Positions 55,396 through 64,000 of a stretch of DNA of 64,000 bases are shown in pieces (the first letter of the stretch is position 1; each line of letters begins with the position of its first letter). The translations under genes and the position numbers were made by a program. The DNA lies in contig MEED01000019.1 in the NCBI GenBank assembly GCA_001724855.1, positions 1 to 64,000 on the forward strand. Reading direction: 5' to 3'. The notes under the pieces are model-generated. The model was not told the DNA's origin. It saw only the letters and a program-made list of their open reading frames with translations, and did no database searches. The stretch comes from Lautropia sp. SCN 69-89 (GTDB taxonomy: Bacteria > Pseudomonadota > Gammaproteobacteria > Burkholderiales > Burkholderiaceae_E).

Positions 55396-55889
55396 AGCGG
55401 ACCCCGACGAGCCAGGCGGGCTTCTCGCTGATCGAGGCGCTGATCGCGATCCTTGTCGTTGCGATCTCCGTGCTCGCGATGGGCGGACTGCAGCTGAGCT
55501 CGCTGCGTTCGACCGGCAGTTCGATGTTGCGCACGATCGCCACGCAGCAGGCCTACGACATCGCAGACCGGGCGCGCGCGAACATGCCGGCCTACCGCAG
55601 CGGCGCCTACGTGGGCGCCGGCGTGAGCCACGCAGCGTGCTTCTCGCTGGCCGGATGCACGCCGCAGGAGCAGGCGGAGATGGACCTGTACCTGTGGAAC
55701 CAGGCCAACGCGTCGGTGCTCCCGGGCGGGCAGGGCGTGGTTTGCGTCGACAGCACCCCGAACGACGGCACGCCGGGCACGCCGGACTGCGACGGCGTCG
55801 CCGGCGCGAACCTGGCGATCAAGATCTGGTGGGACGACGACCGTTCGGGGTCCTCGAACCAGCGCTTCGTGCAGAGCGTGCGGCCATGA
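55392..55889 (+). CDS. pilV: Type IV pilus minor pilin PilV
   Basis: A 165-residue minor pilin with the leader MKRTPTSQAG and class III signal FSLIEALIAILVVAISVLAMGGLQL, in the PilV manner. Glu5 of the mature protein is present. The DYNLWN-like DLYLWNQ and CVDSTP parts fit PilV. Minor pilins prime pilus assembly at the inner membrane and sit near the pilus tip with PilY1. Its ATG overlaps the fimT stop as ATGA. Confidence 0.9.
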   Translation: MKRTPTSQAGFSLIEALIAILVVAISVLAMGGLQLSSLRSTGSSMLRTIATQQAYDIADRARANMPAYRSGAYVGAGVSHAACFSLAGCTPQEQAEMDLYLWNQANASVLPGGQGVVCVDSTPNDGTPGTPDCDGVAGANLAIKIWWDDDRSGSSNQRFVQSVRP

Positions 55890-56695
55890 GGACGAACATG
55901 TCCGGCCGCGGGCAGCGCGGCGCGACGCTGATCGAGCTGATGATTTCGCTCGTGATCGGCCTGCTCGTCGTGCTGGTCGCCTCGAGCCTGTTCGTCGCGA
56001 CCAAGCGGACCAACCGGGTGCAGAGCGACAGCGCGCTGCTGCAGGAGACCGGCCGCTACGTGCTGGAATCGCTCGGGCGCGAGTTGCGGATGGCCGGCTA
56101 CCGCGACTACACCGCCGGCGTGTCGTTCACGTCGGCGGCACCGCCGCTCAGCATGAGCAACGGCACCGGCCTGAACGGAAGCGACGAACTGACGGTGCGC
56201 TACTACGGTTCGAATGCAGCCGGAGGCGGGCCCGATTCGGGCGTGCTCGATTGCCTCGGCAACCCGGTTGCGGCAAACGTGCTGTCGGTGAATCGCTACT
56301 TCGTCGCCACCGACGCGAGCACGGGCGAGCCTGCGCTGCAGTGCGAGTCCTCGTCGGCGCCCGGTGCGCCGGTCGTGCTGGTCACCGGCGTCGAGAGCCT
56401 GCAGATCCTTTACGGCGAAGACACCGACAGCGACGGCGCGCCGAACCGCTACGCGCCGGCCGGCCTGGTCAACCCCGACCGCGTGATCAGCGCGGTCGTC
56501 TCGGCCGTGATCCGCGGCGAGCGTTTCACCGATCCGGCGGGGGGCACGACCGTCTTCAACCACTTCGGCGTCGCCTATGCACCCGGTGGCGTCCCGCCGG
56601 GCACCGACACCGGTGCGGTGTTCGACCCGCCCGACGACCAGCGGCCGCGCCGGATGTTCCAGTTCACGGTCGGCCTGCGCAACCGAATCGGATGA
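55886..56695 (+). CDS. pilW: Type IV pilus minor pilin PilW
   Basis: A 269-residue minor pilin. The leader RGQRG is followed by ATLIELMISLVIGLLVVLVASSLFV, then LLQETGRYVLESLGRELRMAGY, the PilW hallmark. The ESLQILYGEDTDSDGAPNRY segment and the GLRNRIG end also match. It is coupled to pilV by ATGA. Position +1 of the mature pilin is Ala rather than Phe, which is common in PilW. Confidence 0.92.
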   Translation: MRTNMSGRGQRGATLIELMISLVIGLLVVLVASSLFVATKRTNRVQSDSALLQETGRYVLESLGRELRMAGYRDYTAGVSFTSAAPPLSMSNGTGLNGSDELTVRYYGSNAAGGGPDSGVLDCLGNPVAANVLSVNRYFVATDASTGEPALQCESSSAPGAPVVLVTGVESLQILYGEDTDSDGAPNRYAPAGLVNPDRVISAVVSAVIRGERFTDPAGGTTVFNHFGVAYAPGGVPPGTDTGAVFDPPDDQRPRRMFQFTVGLRNRIG

Positions 56696-57252
56696 ACGCC
56701 ATGAAGACCCCGTCGGCCCGCAGCCAGCGCGGCGCATCGCTGTTCGTCGCGCTGGTGATGATGATCGCGATCACGTTGATCGGGATCGCCGGTGCGAACC
56801 TCTCGACCAGCGAGGAGCGCATGGCGCGCAACGCGCGCGACTCGAACATCGCGCTGCAGGCCGCCGAGGCGGCGCTGCGCGACGCGGAGACCGACATCGT
56901 CTCGACGCGCGCGCTCTCGGGCGCGACGCTGTTCTCCACGACTTGCGACCAGACCGGTGGCAAGGGGCTGTGCATTCCGGCCACCAGCGGCACGCAGCGC
57001 TGGGAGGCCTATCTGGAAGACGCGTCGAGGTCGCTTTCGTACGGGGAACAGACCGGCGTACCCGGGTTCCGTCCCTCGACCGAGTCGGGCGGCGTCACCG
57101 GGCAGCCCCGCTACCTGGTCGAGGCCATTCCCGATGCGGTGGGCACCAGCCTGCGCGCCGGCGGCGGCCGCTACATCTACCGCATCACTGCGCTGGGTTA
57201 CGGCGCGCTCTCGGGCACGCGCGTGATGCTGCAGGAATTCTTCCGGCCCTGA
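56692..57252 (+). CDS. pilX: Type IV pilus assembly protein PilX
   Basis: A 186-residue minor pilin-like protein: RSQRGASLFVALVMMIAITLIGIAGANLSTSEERMARNARDSNIALQAAEAALRDAE is the PilX N-terminus, without a Glu5 in the usual place. The ATG at 56692 overlaps the pilW stop as ATGA; the ATG at 56701 is an alternative. It ends seven bases before pilY1. Confidence 0.92.
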   Translation: MNAMKTPSARSQRGASLFVALVMMIAITLIGIAGANLSTSEERMARNARDSNIALQAAEAALRDAETDIVSTRALSGATLFSTTCDQTGGKGLCIPATSGTQRWEAYLEDASRSLSYGEQTGVPGFRPSTESGGVTGQPRYLVEAIPDAVGTSLRAGGGRYIYRITALGYGALSGTRVMLQEFFRP

Positions 57253-57258
57253 CGCGGT

Positions 57259-60200
57259 ATGCGGAGCAATGCCATGAACAGGAACGTGCGCAACAGGATC
57301 GAGTCGACCCGTTCGCGAGCCCGGCGCAACCGCCGCGCCAGGCTGGTCGCCGCGTGCCTGGTCGCGCTGCAGCTGGCCCCGGTCACGCCGGCGTTCGCGC
57401 TCACGCTCGCGCAGTCGCCGCTGTACGCGGGCGGCGCCATCCCGCCCCTGGTGATGCTCGACCTGTCGAAGGACCAGCAACTCTACAAGAAGGCCTACAA
57501 CGACTACTCGGACCTCGACAACGACGGCGAGCTCGAGACGACCTACAAGCACTCGATCGACTATTACGGCTACTTCGACTCGGGCAAGTGCTACAGCTAC
57601 AGCACGAGCAACCAGCGCTTCGAGCCGGTGGCCACGACGAGCACCAAATACTGCACCGCGGGCACCAACCAGTGGAGCGGCAACTTCCTGAACTGGGCGA
57701 CGATGGCGCGGATGGACGCGGTGCGCAAGCTGCTCTACGGCGGCATGCGTTCCACCGACACCGGCAGCGACACCGTCCTCGAGCGCGTCTACATTCCGCC
57801 CGATGCGCACGCCTGGGCCAAGCACTATGCGGGTGCCGACCTCGACCAGTTGACGCCGTTCAGCGTGCCGAGCGCGCCGCCGTCGGGCTCGGTCTACGGG
57901 TCGAACAGCGGCTATTCGAGCAACCAGTCGCAGTCCGTGACCAGCGGAACCAAGTACTTCCGAAACAGCGCGGCCACGGTCTGCGTCGGCGACCAGGTTC
58001 GCGTCGCGCGGACCGCGAGCGACTACGTCACCGGCACCGTCATGGCGGTGAGCGGCGGCGCGGTCTGCGGCACGAGCTTCCAGCTCGACGTGCACAACCC
58101 CACCGGCGTGACCGGGTCTGGCTCGAACCCCGCGGCCACCGCCTGGACGGTCACCAACCTCACCGACGTCGGCCTGTCGATCTGCAACCTCACGATCGGC
58201 ACCTCGACCTCGCAGGCGAACACGAACCCGCCGGTGATCCGCGTCGCGCGCGGCAACTACGGCCTGTGGGCGGCGAACGAGCGCTGGCAATGCCAGTGGC
58301 GCGCCGAATCGACCAGCCCGGGCCGCGTCGCCGACGGCAGCATGTTCAACACCGGCGCCACGCGCAGCAACAGCAACCGCCTGAGCCAGAGCGGGCTCGC
58401 ATCGGCGACCGTCGAGCCGAGCCAGCTCGACCGGGGGCTGGGCAACGGCTACGCGGGGGGGCGCGGGACGAGCTACGACAACGGGCAATACGTGGCGCGG
58501 GTGCAGGCCTGCGTCCCGGGCCTGCTGGGCAACGAGAAGTGCAAGCAGTATCCGAGCGGCAACTACAAGCCGATCGGGCTTCTGCAGGTCTACGGCGAAC
58601 CGGGCCTGATGAAGTTCGGCCTGATGACCGGCAGCTACCAGAAGAACATCTCGGGCGGCGTGCTACGCAAGAACGTCGGCACGTTCACCGACGAGGTGAA
58701 CGCGACCACCGACGGCACCTTCAAGTCGGCGATGCTCTCGGCCGGCGCGGCCGGCATCGTCAACACGATGAACCGGCTCCGGATCTACGGCTACAACTAC
58801 GGCGACGGCACCTATCTCGGTTCGAGCGGCGACAACTGCACGTACCAGCTGACCAGCATCACCGAGGGCAATTGCCGCAGCTGGGGCAACCCGATGTCGG
58901 AGATCTACTACGAGTCGCTCAGGTACTTCGCCGGCAGGTCGCGCACTGCGGCCTACAACTACGGCTCGGGCTCGGCCGACGCGACGCTGGGCCTGCCCAG
59001 TGCCAGCTGGTCCGATCCGCTCTCCAACACCAACTACTGCTCGCCGCTGAACGTGCTGGTGTTCAACTCGAGCGTGTCCTCGTACGACGCCGACCTCGCC
59101 TCGACCGCGCTCGGCGACATCGGCGATGCCGGCAAGACCGCGAGCGGCGTGACCGACCGGGTCGGCGACCTCGAGGGCATCACCGGCAACGACTACTTCA
59201 TCGGCCGCAGCGGCGCGAGCGTCAACGAGCTCTGCGACGGCAAGACGATCACGTCGCTGGGCGGCGTGAGCGGGATCTGTCCCGAGGGGCCGACGGTGGC
59301 CGGCAGCTACCTGATGCCCGGCCTCGCCTACCAGGCGAAGACCAACCGGATCCGCTCCGACCTGTCGGCGGTGCCCAGCGACGACGACCGCTCGCTGAAG
59401 GTGACGACCTATGGCGTGCAGCTCGCGACCAACGTGCCGACGCTGAAGATCAAGGTGCCCGGCCTGGCGTCGAGTCCCGAGGTCGTGATCCAGCCGATCT
59501 ACCGGCTCGACTATCCCGGCCGCGGCCTGGGCGGCGGCGCGCTGGTCGACCTGAAGGTCGTCTCGCAGGACGTCGTCGGGAGCACCGTGCGCGGCAAGGT
59601 CTACGTGAACTGGGAGGACTCCGAGCAGGGCGGCGACTACGACCAGGACGTCTGGGGCATCATCGAGTACGAGCTCGACGCGGCCGCGAACACGGTGCGC
59701 GTGACCACCGACGTGATCGCCGAGTCGACCAACCAGCCGCAAGGCTTCGGCTACGCGATCAGCGGCACCACCAAGGACGGCGCGCACTTCCACTCGGGAA
59801 TCGGCGACACCAGCACGACGGGCTTCAACTTCACCGACCCGACCGGCGTCACCGGCTGCAGCAACTGCCAGCTCAACGATCCGCCGGTCAGCGTGACCTA
59901 CACGCTCGGCTCGAACGTCGCCAAGGAGCTCGAGGATCCGCTGTTCTATGCGGCCAAGTATGGTGGCTTCATCGAGACCGGCAGCGGCAACCAGATCCCG
60001 GACCTGGCGAGCGAGTGGGACGTTCGTGACACGAACGGCTTCCCGGTCTCCGACGGCATCCCGGACAACTACTTCTTCGTCGCGAACCCGCTGGCGCTCG
60101 AGGCGTCGCTCGACCGCGCGTTCATCTCGATCCTGGCGACGTCGTCGGCCTCGTCGGTGGCGACCAACTCGACGTCCCTGCAAACCGGCTCGAGGATTTA

Positions 60201-62130
60201 CCAGGCTCGCTTCAACTCGAACGACTGGAGCGGCCAGCTGCTGTCGTACCCGATCGACTTCAACGGCAACATCTCGCCGACGCCGGACTGGGATTCCGGG
60301 CAGGTGATCAACAGCCAGGCGCCGAACGACCGGCGCATCCTGACCTGGAATTCCGATCCGCTGGCCCCGAGCGCCGGGGTGCCGTTCCGCTTCGCGTCGC
60401 TGTCGACCGCGCAGCAGACCGCGCTGGACACCAACGCGCTGGGCGCCAACGACAGCCGAGGCAGCGACCGGCTGCTGTGGATGCGTGGAGACACCTCGAA
60501 CGAGGGGTCTTCCGCCGGCAAGTTCCGGCGACGCCCGGTGTCGCGGCTCGGCGACATCGTGAACTCGAACCCGCAGTTCGTCGGCGCGCCGAACGCCGGC
60601 TACTGGGAGAACAACTACGCAACGTTCCGCATGAGCAACCTGTCGCGCACGCCGATGATCTACGTCGGCGCCAACGACGGCATGCTGCACGGCTTCGTCG
60701 CCAGCGGCACGGACGCGGGCAAGGAATTGTTCGCCTACGTGCCGTCGATGGTCTACGGCAACCTGTCGCGGCTCAGCGATCTCGCGTACAGCCATCGCTA
60801 CTTCGTGGACGGTACGCCGGCGGTCGCCGATGCGGTCGTCAACAGCAACTGGGCGACGGTGCTGGTCGGTGGGTTGGGCGGCGGCGGCCAGGGCGTGTTC
60901 GCGCTCGACGTGACCGATCCCGCGGCGGTCACCGAGGCCAGTGCGTCGACCAAAGTGCTCTGGGAGTTCAGCGACCGCGACGACCCGGACCTGGGCTACA
61001 CCTACGGGCAGCCCCAGATCGTCAAGCTCGCCAACGACAAGTGGGCCGTGCTGATCGGCAACGGCTACAACAACTCGGAGGCCGACGGCTACGCAAGCAC
61101 CACCGGGCGCGCTTCGCTGTTCATCCTCTTTCTCGACCGCACCCCGGGTTCGCGCACCTGGACGCTGGGCACCGACTACATCAAGCTGCAGACCAGTGCG
61201 GGGTCGGTCGCATCGCCCAACGGGCTCGCCAGCGTGTTCCCGGCCGACGTCGACTTCGACGGCAAGGTCGACTATGTCTACGCCGGCGACCTGCAGGGCA
61301 ACCTGTGGAAGTTCGACCTGACGTCGAGCGCGCCGTCGTCGTGGGGCGTTGCCGCGGGCGGACTGCCGCTGTTCAAGGCGGTCGACCCCTCCGGTACGGC
61401 GCAGCCGATCACCGCGTCGGTCGAGGTGATGAAGAATCCTTATGGCGGCTTCATGGTGCTGTTCGGCACCGGCATCTACCTGCAGCCGAGCGATCCGTCG
61501 GCGCCCTACCAGCGCCAGAGCTTCTACGGCATCTGGGACAAGAACGACGGCTCGACGGTGAGTTCGCGCTCTTTGCTGCAACAGCAGACGGTACAGGGCG
61601 AGGTCGCGGCCGGTGGCAGCGTCTACCGCGTCACTTCGAACAACGTCGTCGACTGGACGAGCCAGCGCGGCTGGTACATGGACTTCCCGACCGACGGGGC
61701 GGGCGCCGAGACCGGCGAGCGGGTCGTCTACCCGCCGCAGATCCGCTTCGGGCGCGTCGTGTTCCCGACGCTGATCCCGTCGACGAGCCCCTGCGACAAG
61801 GGCGGCACCAGCTGGCTGATGGAGCTGGATGCGTTGACCGGCAGCCGCCTTGACTCGTCGCCGTTCGACGTCAACAACGACGCGCTGTTCTCCTCGGCCG
61901 ACCTGGTGACGCACCCGACCAGCGGGTCGCCCACGGCGGTGAGCGGACGTCGCTCGCGCGTAGGGATCACGCCGATGCCGACCGTCATCAGCGGCAGCCC
62001 GCCGCTGACCTCGGGCGCCCCCAAGGAGTTCAAGGTGTCGAGCGGCTCGTCGGGCGGTGTCGAGTCGGTGGCCGAGTCGATCGCCGGCTCGCGCGGCCGG
62101 ATCGCGTGGCGCGAGATCATGAAACGATGA
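57259..62130 (+). CDS. pilY1: PilY1-type pilus tip adhesin
   Basis: A 1623-residue secreted tip adhesin and pilus retraction regulator. A signal peptide is at residues 1 to about 48 (RRNRRARLVAACLVALQLAPVTPAFA). The N-terminal part begins PPLVMLDLSKDQQLYKKAYNDYSDLDNDGELETTYKHSIDYYGYFDSGKCY, the betaproteobacterial PilY1 start, with no MIDAS-type vWA motif. The C-terminal PilY1 beta-propeller begins near RRPVSRLGDIVNSNPQFVG and carries the calcium loop DVDFDGKVD at residues 1330-1338. Alternative ATG at 57274. The stop overlaps a pilE start as ATGA. Confidence 0.94.
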   Translation: MRSNAMNRNVRNRIESTRSRARRNRRARLVAACLVALQLAPVTPAFALTLAQSPLYAGGAIPPLVMLDLSKDQQLYKKAYNDYSDLDNDGELETTYKHSIDYYGYFDSGKCYSYSTSNQRFEPVATTSTKYCTAGTNQWSGNFLNWATMARMDAVRKLLYGGMRSTDTGSDTVLERVYIPPDAHAWAKHYAGADLDQLTPFSVPSAPPSGSVYGSNSGYSSNQSQSVTSGTKYFRNSAATVCVGDQVRVARTASDYVTGTVMAVSGGAVCGTSFQLDVHNPTGVTGSGSNPAATAWTVTNLTDVGLSICNLTIGTSTSQANTNPPVIRVARGNYGLWAANERWQCQWRAESTSPGRVADGSMFNTGATRSNSNRLSQSGLASATVEPSQLDRGLGNGYAGGRGTSYDNGQYVARVQACVPGLLGNEKCKQYPSGNYKPIGLLQVYGEPGLMKFGLMTGSYQKNISGGVLRKNVGTFTDEVNATTDGTFKSAMLSAGAAGIVNTMNRLRIYGYNYGDGTYLGSSGDNCTYQLTSITEGNCRSWGNPMSEIYYESLRYFAGRSRTAAYNYGSGSADATLGLPSASWSDPLSNTNYCSPLNVLVFNSSVSSYDADLASTALGDIGDAGKTASGVTDRVGDLEGITGNDYFIGRSGASVNELCDGKTITSLGGVSGICPEGPTVAGSYLMPGLAYQAKTNRIRSDLSAVPSDDDRSLKVTTYGVQLATNVPTLKIKVPGLASSPEVVIQPIYRLDYPGRGLGGGALVDLKVVSQDVVGSTVRGKVYVNWEDSEQGGDYDQDVWGIIEYELDAAANTVRVTTDVIAESTNQPQGFGYAISGTTKDGAHFHSGIGDTSTTGFNFTDPTGVTGCSNCQLNDPPVSVTYTLGSNVAKELEDPLFYAAKYGGFIETGSGNQIPDLASEWDVRDTNGFPVSDGIPDNYFFVANPLALEASLDRAFISILATSSASSVATNSTSLQTGSRIYQARFNSNDWSGQLLSYPIDFNGNISPTPDWDSGQVINSQAPNDRRILTWNSDPLAPSAGVPFRFASLSTAQQTALDTNALGANDSRGSDRLLWMRGDTSNEGSSAGKFRRRPVSRLGDIVNSNPQFVGAPNAGYWENNYATFRMSNLSRTPMIYVGANDGMLHGFVASGTDAGKELFAYVPSMVYGNLSRLSDLAYSHRYFVDGTPAVADAVVNSNWATVLVGGLGGGGQGVFALDVTDPAAVTEASASTKVLWEFSDRDDPDLGYTYGQPQIVKLANDKWAVLIGNGYNNSEADGYASTTGRASLFILFLDRTPGSRTWTLGTDYIKLQTSAGSVASPNGLASVFPADVDFDGKVDYVYAGDLQGNLWKFDLTSSAPSSWGVAAGGLPLFKAVDPSGTAQPITASVEVMKNPYGGFMVLFGTGIYLQPSDPSAPYQRQSFYGIWDKNDGSTVSSRSLLQQQTVQGEVAAGGSVYRVTSNNVVDWTSQRGWYMDFPTDGAGAETGERVVYPPQIRFGRVVFPTLIPSTSPCDKGGTSWLMELDALTGSRLDSSPFDVNNDALFSSADLVTHPTSGSPTAVSGRRSRVGITPMPTVISGSPPLTSGAPKEFKVSSGSSGGVESVAESIAGSRGRIAWREIMKR

Positions 62131-62579
62131 GCCGGGAGACCGAAGTGAAACGAATCGGACGCGTCATCCAGGGCGGGTTCACGCTGATCGAACTGATGAT
62201 CGTGCTCGTGGTGGTCGCGGTGCTGGCGTCGGTCGCCTACCCGAGCTACACCGAGTACGTCGTGCGGACCAAGCGCGCCGAGGGCAAGGCGGCGCTGCTC
62301 GAGGCCGCCCAGTCCCTGGAGCGGCACTTCACGAACTACAATACGTACCCGTCGTCCCTGTCGGCGGCGGGCGTGCGGACGCACTCGGGCGATAGCCCTG
62401 GCAAGGCTTCCTACACGCTCGCGATTGCCGCCGGCACCACCGGAACGCTCGCCTCGAGCTACGTGCTCACTGCCACGCCCGCGAACGGCCACGTCGATCC
62501 GAAATGCGGAAACCTCAGCATCGACCAGCTCGGGCGCAAGGGCGAGACCGGCACGCTGACGGTCGCGGATTGCTGGTGA
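62127..62579 (+). CDS. pilE: Type IV pilin PilE
   Basis: A 150-residue pilin-like protein with the signal QGG-FTLIELMIVLVVVAVLASVAYPSYTEYVVRTKRAEGKAALLEAAQSLERHF. Mature Glu5 is present, and the two C-terminal cysteines (KCGNLSIDQLGRKGETGT...DCW) form the D-loop. Two starts are possible: ATG 62127, overlapping the pilY1 stop, or GTG 62145, which has a better CGGGAG ribosome site. PilE in this context is the last minor pilin of the operon. Confidence 0.9.
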   Translation: MSRETEVKRIGRVIQGGFTLIELMIVLVVVAVLASVAYPSYTEYVVRTKRAEGKAALLEAAQSLERHFTNYNTYPSSLSAAGVRTHSGDSPGKASYTLAIAAGTTGTLASSYVLTATPANGHVDPKCGNLSIDQLGRKGETGTLTVADCW

Positions 62580-62587
62580 GGCGATCG

Positions 62588-63037
62588 ATGCGCCTGCTGG
62601 TTCCGGCGCTCGCACTGGTCGCGGTGGCTGCGGTCGGCGCGGTGCTCTGGAGCGCCCCCTGGCTGGTCGGAATCGGCGCTGCGACGACCGACGACCTCAA
62701 GACGGTGTCGAACCGCCTGACGGCGAAGCTGCCGGTGATGATCGATGCCGAGACCCGGCTCGAGAGCGCGGAGGCCGGTGCCGGCCTCGAGCAGGTGTTC
62801 CGCTTCCGGCTCGTCAACAAGGACGCGCGCGAGCTCGAGGCGTCCGGCGTCGCCGCGCGCCTGCAGGAGCGCGCGCGTCAGGGGATCTGCGGGCGCTCGT
62901 CGACGGCGCCCCTGGTCACGCGCGGCGTCAGGGTCACCTACGTCTACGAGGACCGCGCCGGCCACGAGGCGATCCGGTTCTCCGTGCGTCCGGTCGATTG
63001 CCTGTGGACGCGGATCCAGCGCGTGGCCGGGGCCTGA
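62588..63037 (+). CDS. Membrane-anchored periplasmic protein of unknown function
   Basis: A 149-residue protein with one N-terminal helix (LLVPALALVAVAAVGAVLW) and a periplasmic domain of about 120 residues. The pattern RLTAKLPVMIDAETRLESAEAG, a strand-rich middle, two cysteines (GICGRSS, VDCLW) and GVRVTYVYEDRAGHEAIRFSV resembles a small conserved family of unknown role that I cannot name. GTGAGG precedes the ATG (62588), which lies nine bases after the pilE stop, so it is likely co-transcribed with the pilin genes and may serve the pilus. Confidence 0.75.
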   Translation: MRLLVPALALVAVAAVGAVLWSAPWLVGIGAATTDDLKTVSNRLTAKLPVMIDAETRLESAEAGAGLEQVFRFRLVNKDARELEASGVAARLQERARQGICGRSSTAPLVTRGVRVTYVYEDRAGHEAIRFSVRPVDCLWTRIQRVAGA

Positions 63038-63041
63038 CGGA

Positions 63042-63755
63042 TCAGCCGGCCTCGCGCCAGTCGAGCAGCTGCCAGCGCACCCAGTCCTCGCGGTAGATCG
63101 GCTTGAAGTCTCCGCCGGGGATCACGTAGCGGCCGGTCCACTCGCGCTGCACCCAGCGGTTGACCGCCGGCGCGTACCAGATCGTCTCTTCGCGGACCGA
63201 TTCCTCGCGCCGGAAGTCGATGTGGACGAACTGGATGATGCGCTCGACGCGCAGCGCCAGGAACTGGCCGGCGGGCACGCGCAGGTCTTCCCAGCCGCGC
63301 GCGACCATCCGCTCGTTCCAGACCAGCGGGTAGTCGCGCCCGAGCACCGAGCGGTAGCCCACCTGCGTGAACCCGCCGCCGCCGACCGCGAGCGGCTCGG
63401 GCAGCAGCGGCACCGGCCGGTCGAAGATCTGCGTGTAGTCGTACGAGGGCTCCTGGACGACGCGCCAGGGGCGGTCGTAGATCTCGTCGTCGCGGCGCCT
63501 GCCGTCCGCGTCGGTCAGGCTCACGCGCAGCTGCGGCGACACCTGGACGACTTCGGCGGTGACGACCGCGCGCCGCTCGCCGTTGTAGCGGTTGATTTCG
63601 TCGTAGCGCCATCGCTGGCCGACCTGCACGCGGGGCGCGGGAATCGCGCCGGCGGGCGGCGGCACGAACTGCGGCCCGGCGCAGCCGACCGGCAGCGCAG
63701 CGGCCGCCGCCAGCAGCAGGCGGCGGCGGCCGGGGCGGGGTGCGAAGGTATCCAT
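63042..63755 (-). CDS. Predicted exported protein, possible lipoprotein
   Basis: A 237-residue protein. The N-terminus PGRRRLLLAAAAALPVGCAGP is a signal peptide with arginines and a weak lipobox (PVGC), so it may be a lipoprotein. The rest is beta-rich, with VGQRWRYDEINRYNGERR, PVLPEPL-like and RWVQREWTGRYVIPGGDFKP segments. I do not recognise a family. It lies four bases from the convergent membrane-anchored gene and 51 bases downstream of the next minus-strand gene. Confidence 0.75.
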   Translation of the reverse strand: MDTFAPRPGRRRLLLAAAAALPVGCAGPQFVPPPAGAIPAPRVQVGQRWRYDEINRYNGERRAVVTAEVVQVSPQLRVSLTDADGRRRDDEIYDRPWRVVQEPSYDYTQIFDRPVPLLPEPLAVGGGGFTQVGYRSVLGRDYPLVWNERMVARGWEDLRVPAGQFLALRVERIIQFVHIDFRREESVREETIWYAPAVNRWVQREWTGRYVIPGGDFKPIYREDWVRWQLLDWREAG

Positions 63756-63806
63756 CGGGCCTGGTCGGGACGTGCGGGTTGCGGCTTACGGGACGCAGCC
63801 GGCGCC

Positions 63807-64000
63807 TCAGGGGATCGCGCGCCCGTCGTTCAGGCGCATCCAGCCCTTGATCATCCGGTAGGCGAACCAGATCTGCGCGAGTACGAAGAACGGCACGAAG
63901 CCGATCGTCAGCATCGTCGGCACCAGCAGCAGCACGAACCACAGCAGCGCCCACCAGAACGAGCGAGTCTGCCAGCGGAAGTGCGACTCGTAGACCGTGC
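63807..64000 (-). CDS. Partial small membrane protein (DUF4870/Tic20-like)
   Basis: Only the C-terminal 63 codons are inside the window; the gene continues beyond 64000. Read on the minus strand it gives TVYESHFRWQTRSFWWAL, a long hydrophobic stretch and FAYRMIKGWMRLNDGRAIP before the stop at 63807. The YESHFRWQ.RTFW opening and RMIKGW...L..G..I end are typical of small two- to three-helix membrane proteins of the DUF4870 kind. Function unknown. Confidence 0.7.
   Translation of the reverse strand, partial: TVYESHFRWQTRSFWWALLWFVLLLVPTMLTIGFVPFFVLAQIWFAYRMIKGWMRLNDGRAIP

Noticed and set aside
58663-61914. A minus-strand open frame of about 1080 codons
   Set aside because: It is antisense to pilY1, which has conserved PilY1 motifs throughout.

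Overview
The window is about 64 kb of compact, very GC-rich (roughly 70%) bacterial chromosome. Gene families and gene order point to a betaproteobacterium, most likely of the order Burkholderiales. The evidence is the glnE-yhdP-nit-tldD block, ilvE followed by a zf-CHCC gene, moaC beside an M48 protease, aapJQMP transport genes, gcvHPT behind a glycine riboswitch, and a fimT-pilVWX-pilY1-pilE minor-pilin operon. I see no rRNA, tRNA, CRISPR array, prophage or insertion sequence. No gene-free stretch exceeds about 200 bases.

Layout. 1-2.5 kb: a ClC chloride-channel gene, cut by the window edge and broken inside; a BadI-type ring-cleaving hydrolase; moaC. 2.6-7.2 kb: BepA-like protease, an unrecognised protein, a YheT-type hydrolase, an NTF2-like protein, heptosyltransferase waaF. 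7.4-11.8 kb: a four-gene 2-oxoacid oxidoreductase cluster (beta, alpha, a fused flavoprotein-ferredoxin, gamma). 11.9-14.4 kb: a zf-CHCC protein, ilvE, and a frame-broken MFS transporter. 14.3-27.2 kb: glnE, yhdP, a nitrilase-family amidase, tldD and a DUF748 giant. 27.2-31.4 kb: an SDR, a FUSC membrane protein, and aroG (DAHP synthase) behind an aromatic leader peptide and attenuator. 31.5-35 kb: a cyclic-nucleotide-binding protein, a cobalamin adenosyltransferase, a D-lactate dehydrogenase, and a Phd/VapC toxin-antitoxin pair. 35-39.2 kb: the AapJQMP amino-acid ABC transporter. 39.2-44.1 kb: the glycine cleavage operon gcvH-gcvP-gcvT under a tandem glycine riboswitch. 44.1-47.7 kb: a Mg-type P-ATPase and an EamA exporter. 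47.7-54.8 kb: a zinc alcohol dehydrogenase, a small secreted protein, a sigma-54-type regulator, and glycolate oxidase glcDEF. 54.9-64 kb: the type IV minor pilin/PilY1 operon, an uncharacterised membrane-anchored protein, and two genes on the other strand.

The most interesting regulatory object is the aroG leader at 30155-30329. A 28-residue leader peptide holds six Tyr/Phe codons in a run of seven. It is followed by mutually exclusive protector, antiterminator and terminator hairpins with a nine-T tract, and its start codon sits where the best promoter would begin transcription. Metabolically, the four-gene oxidoreductase together with BadI hints at anaerobic or micro-oxic aromatic or 2-oxoacid metabolism. 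The oxidoreductase block appears inserted into an otherwise conserved ilvE-zf-CHCC-waaF neighbourhood. Two membrane-protein genes carry internal deletions with frame changes, which may be real lesions or assembly gaps.
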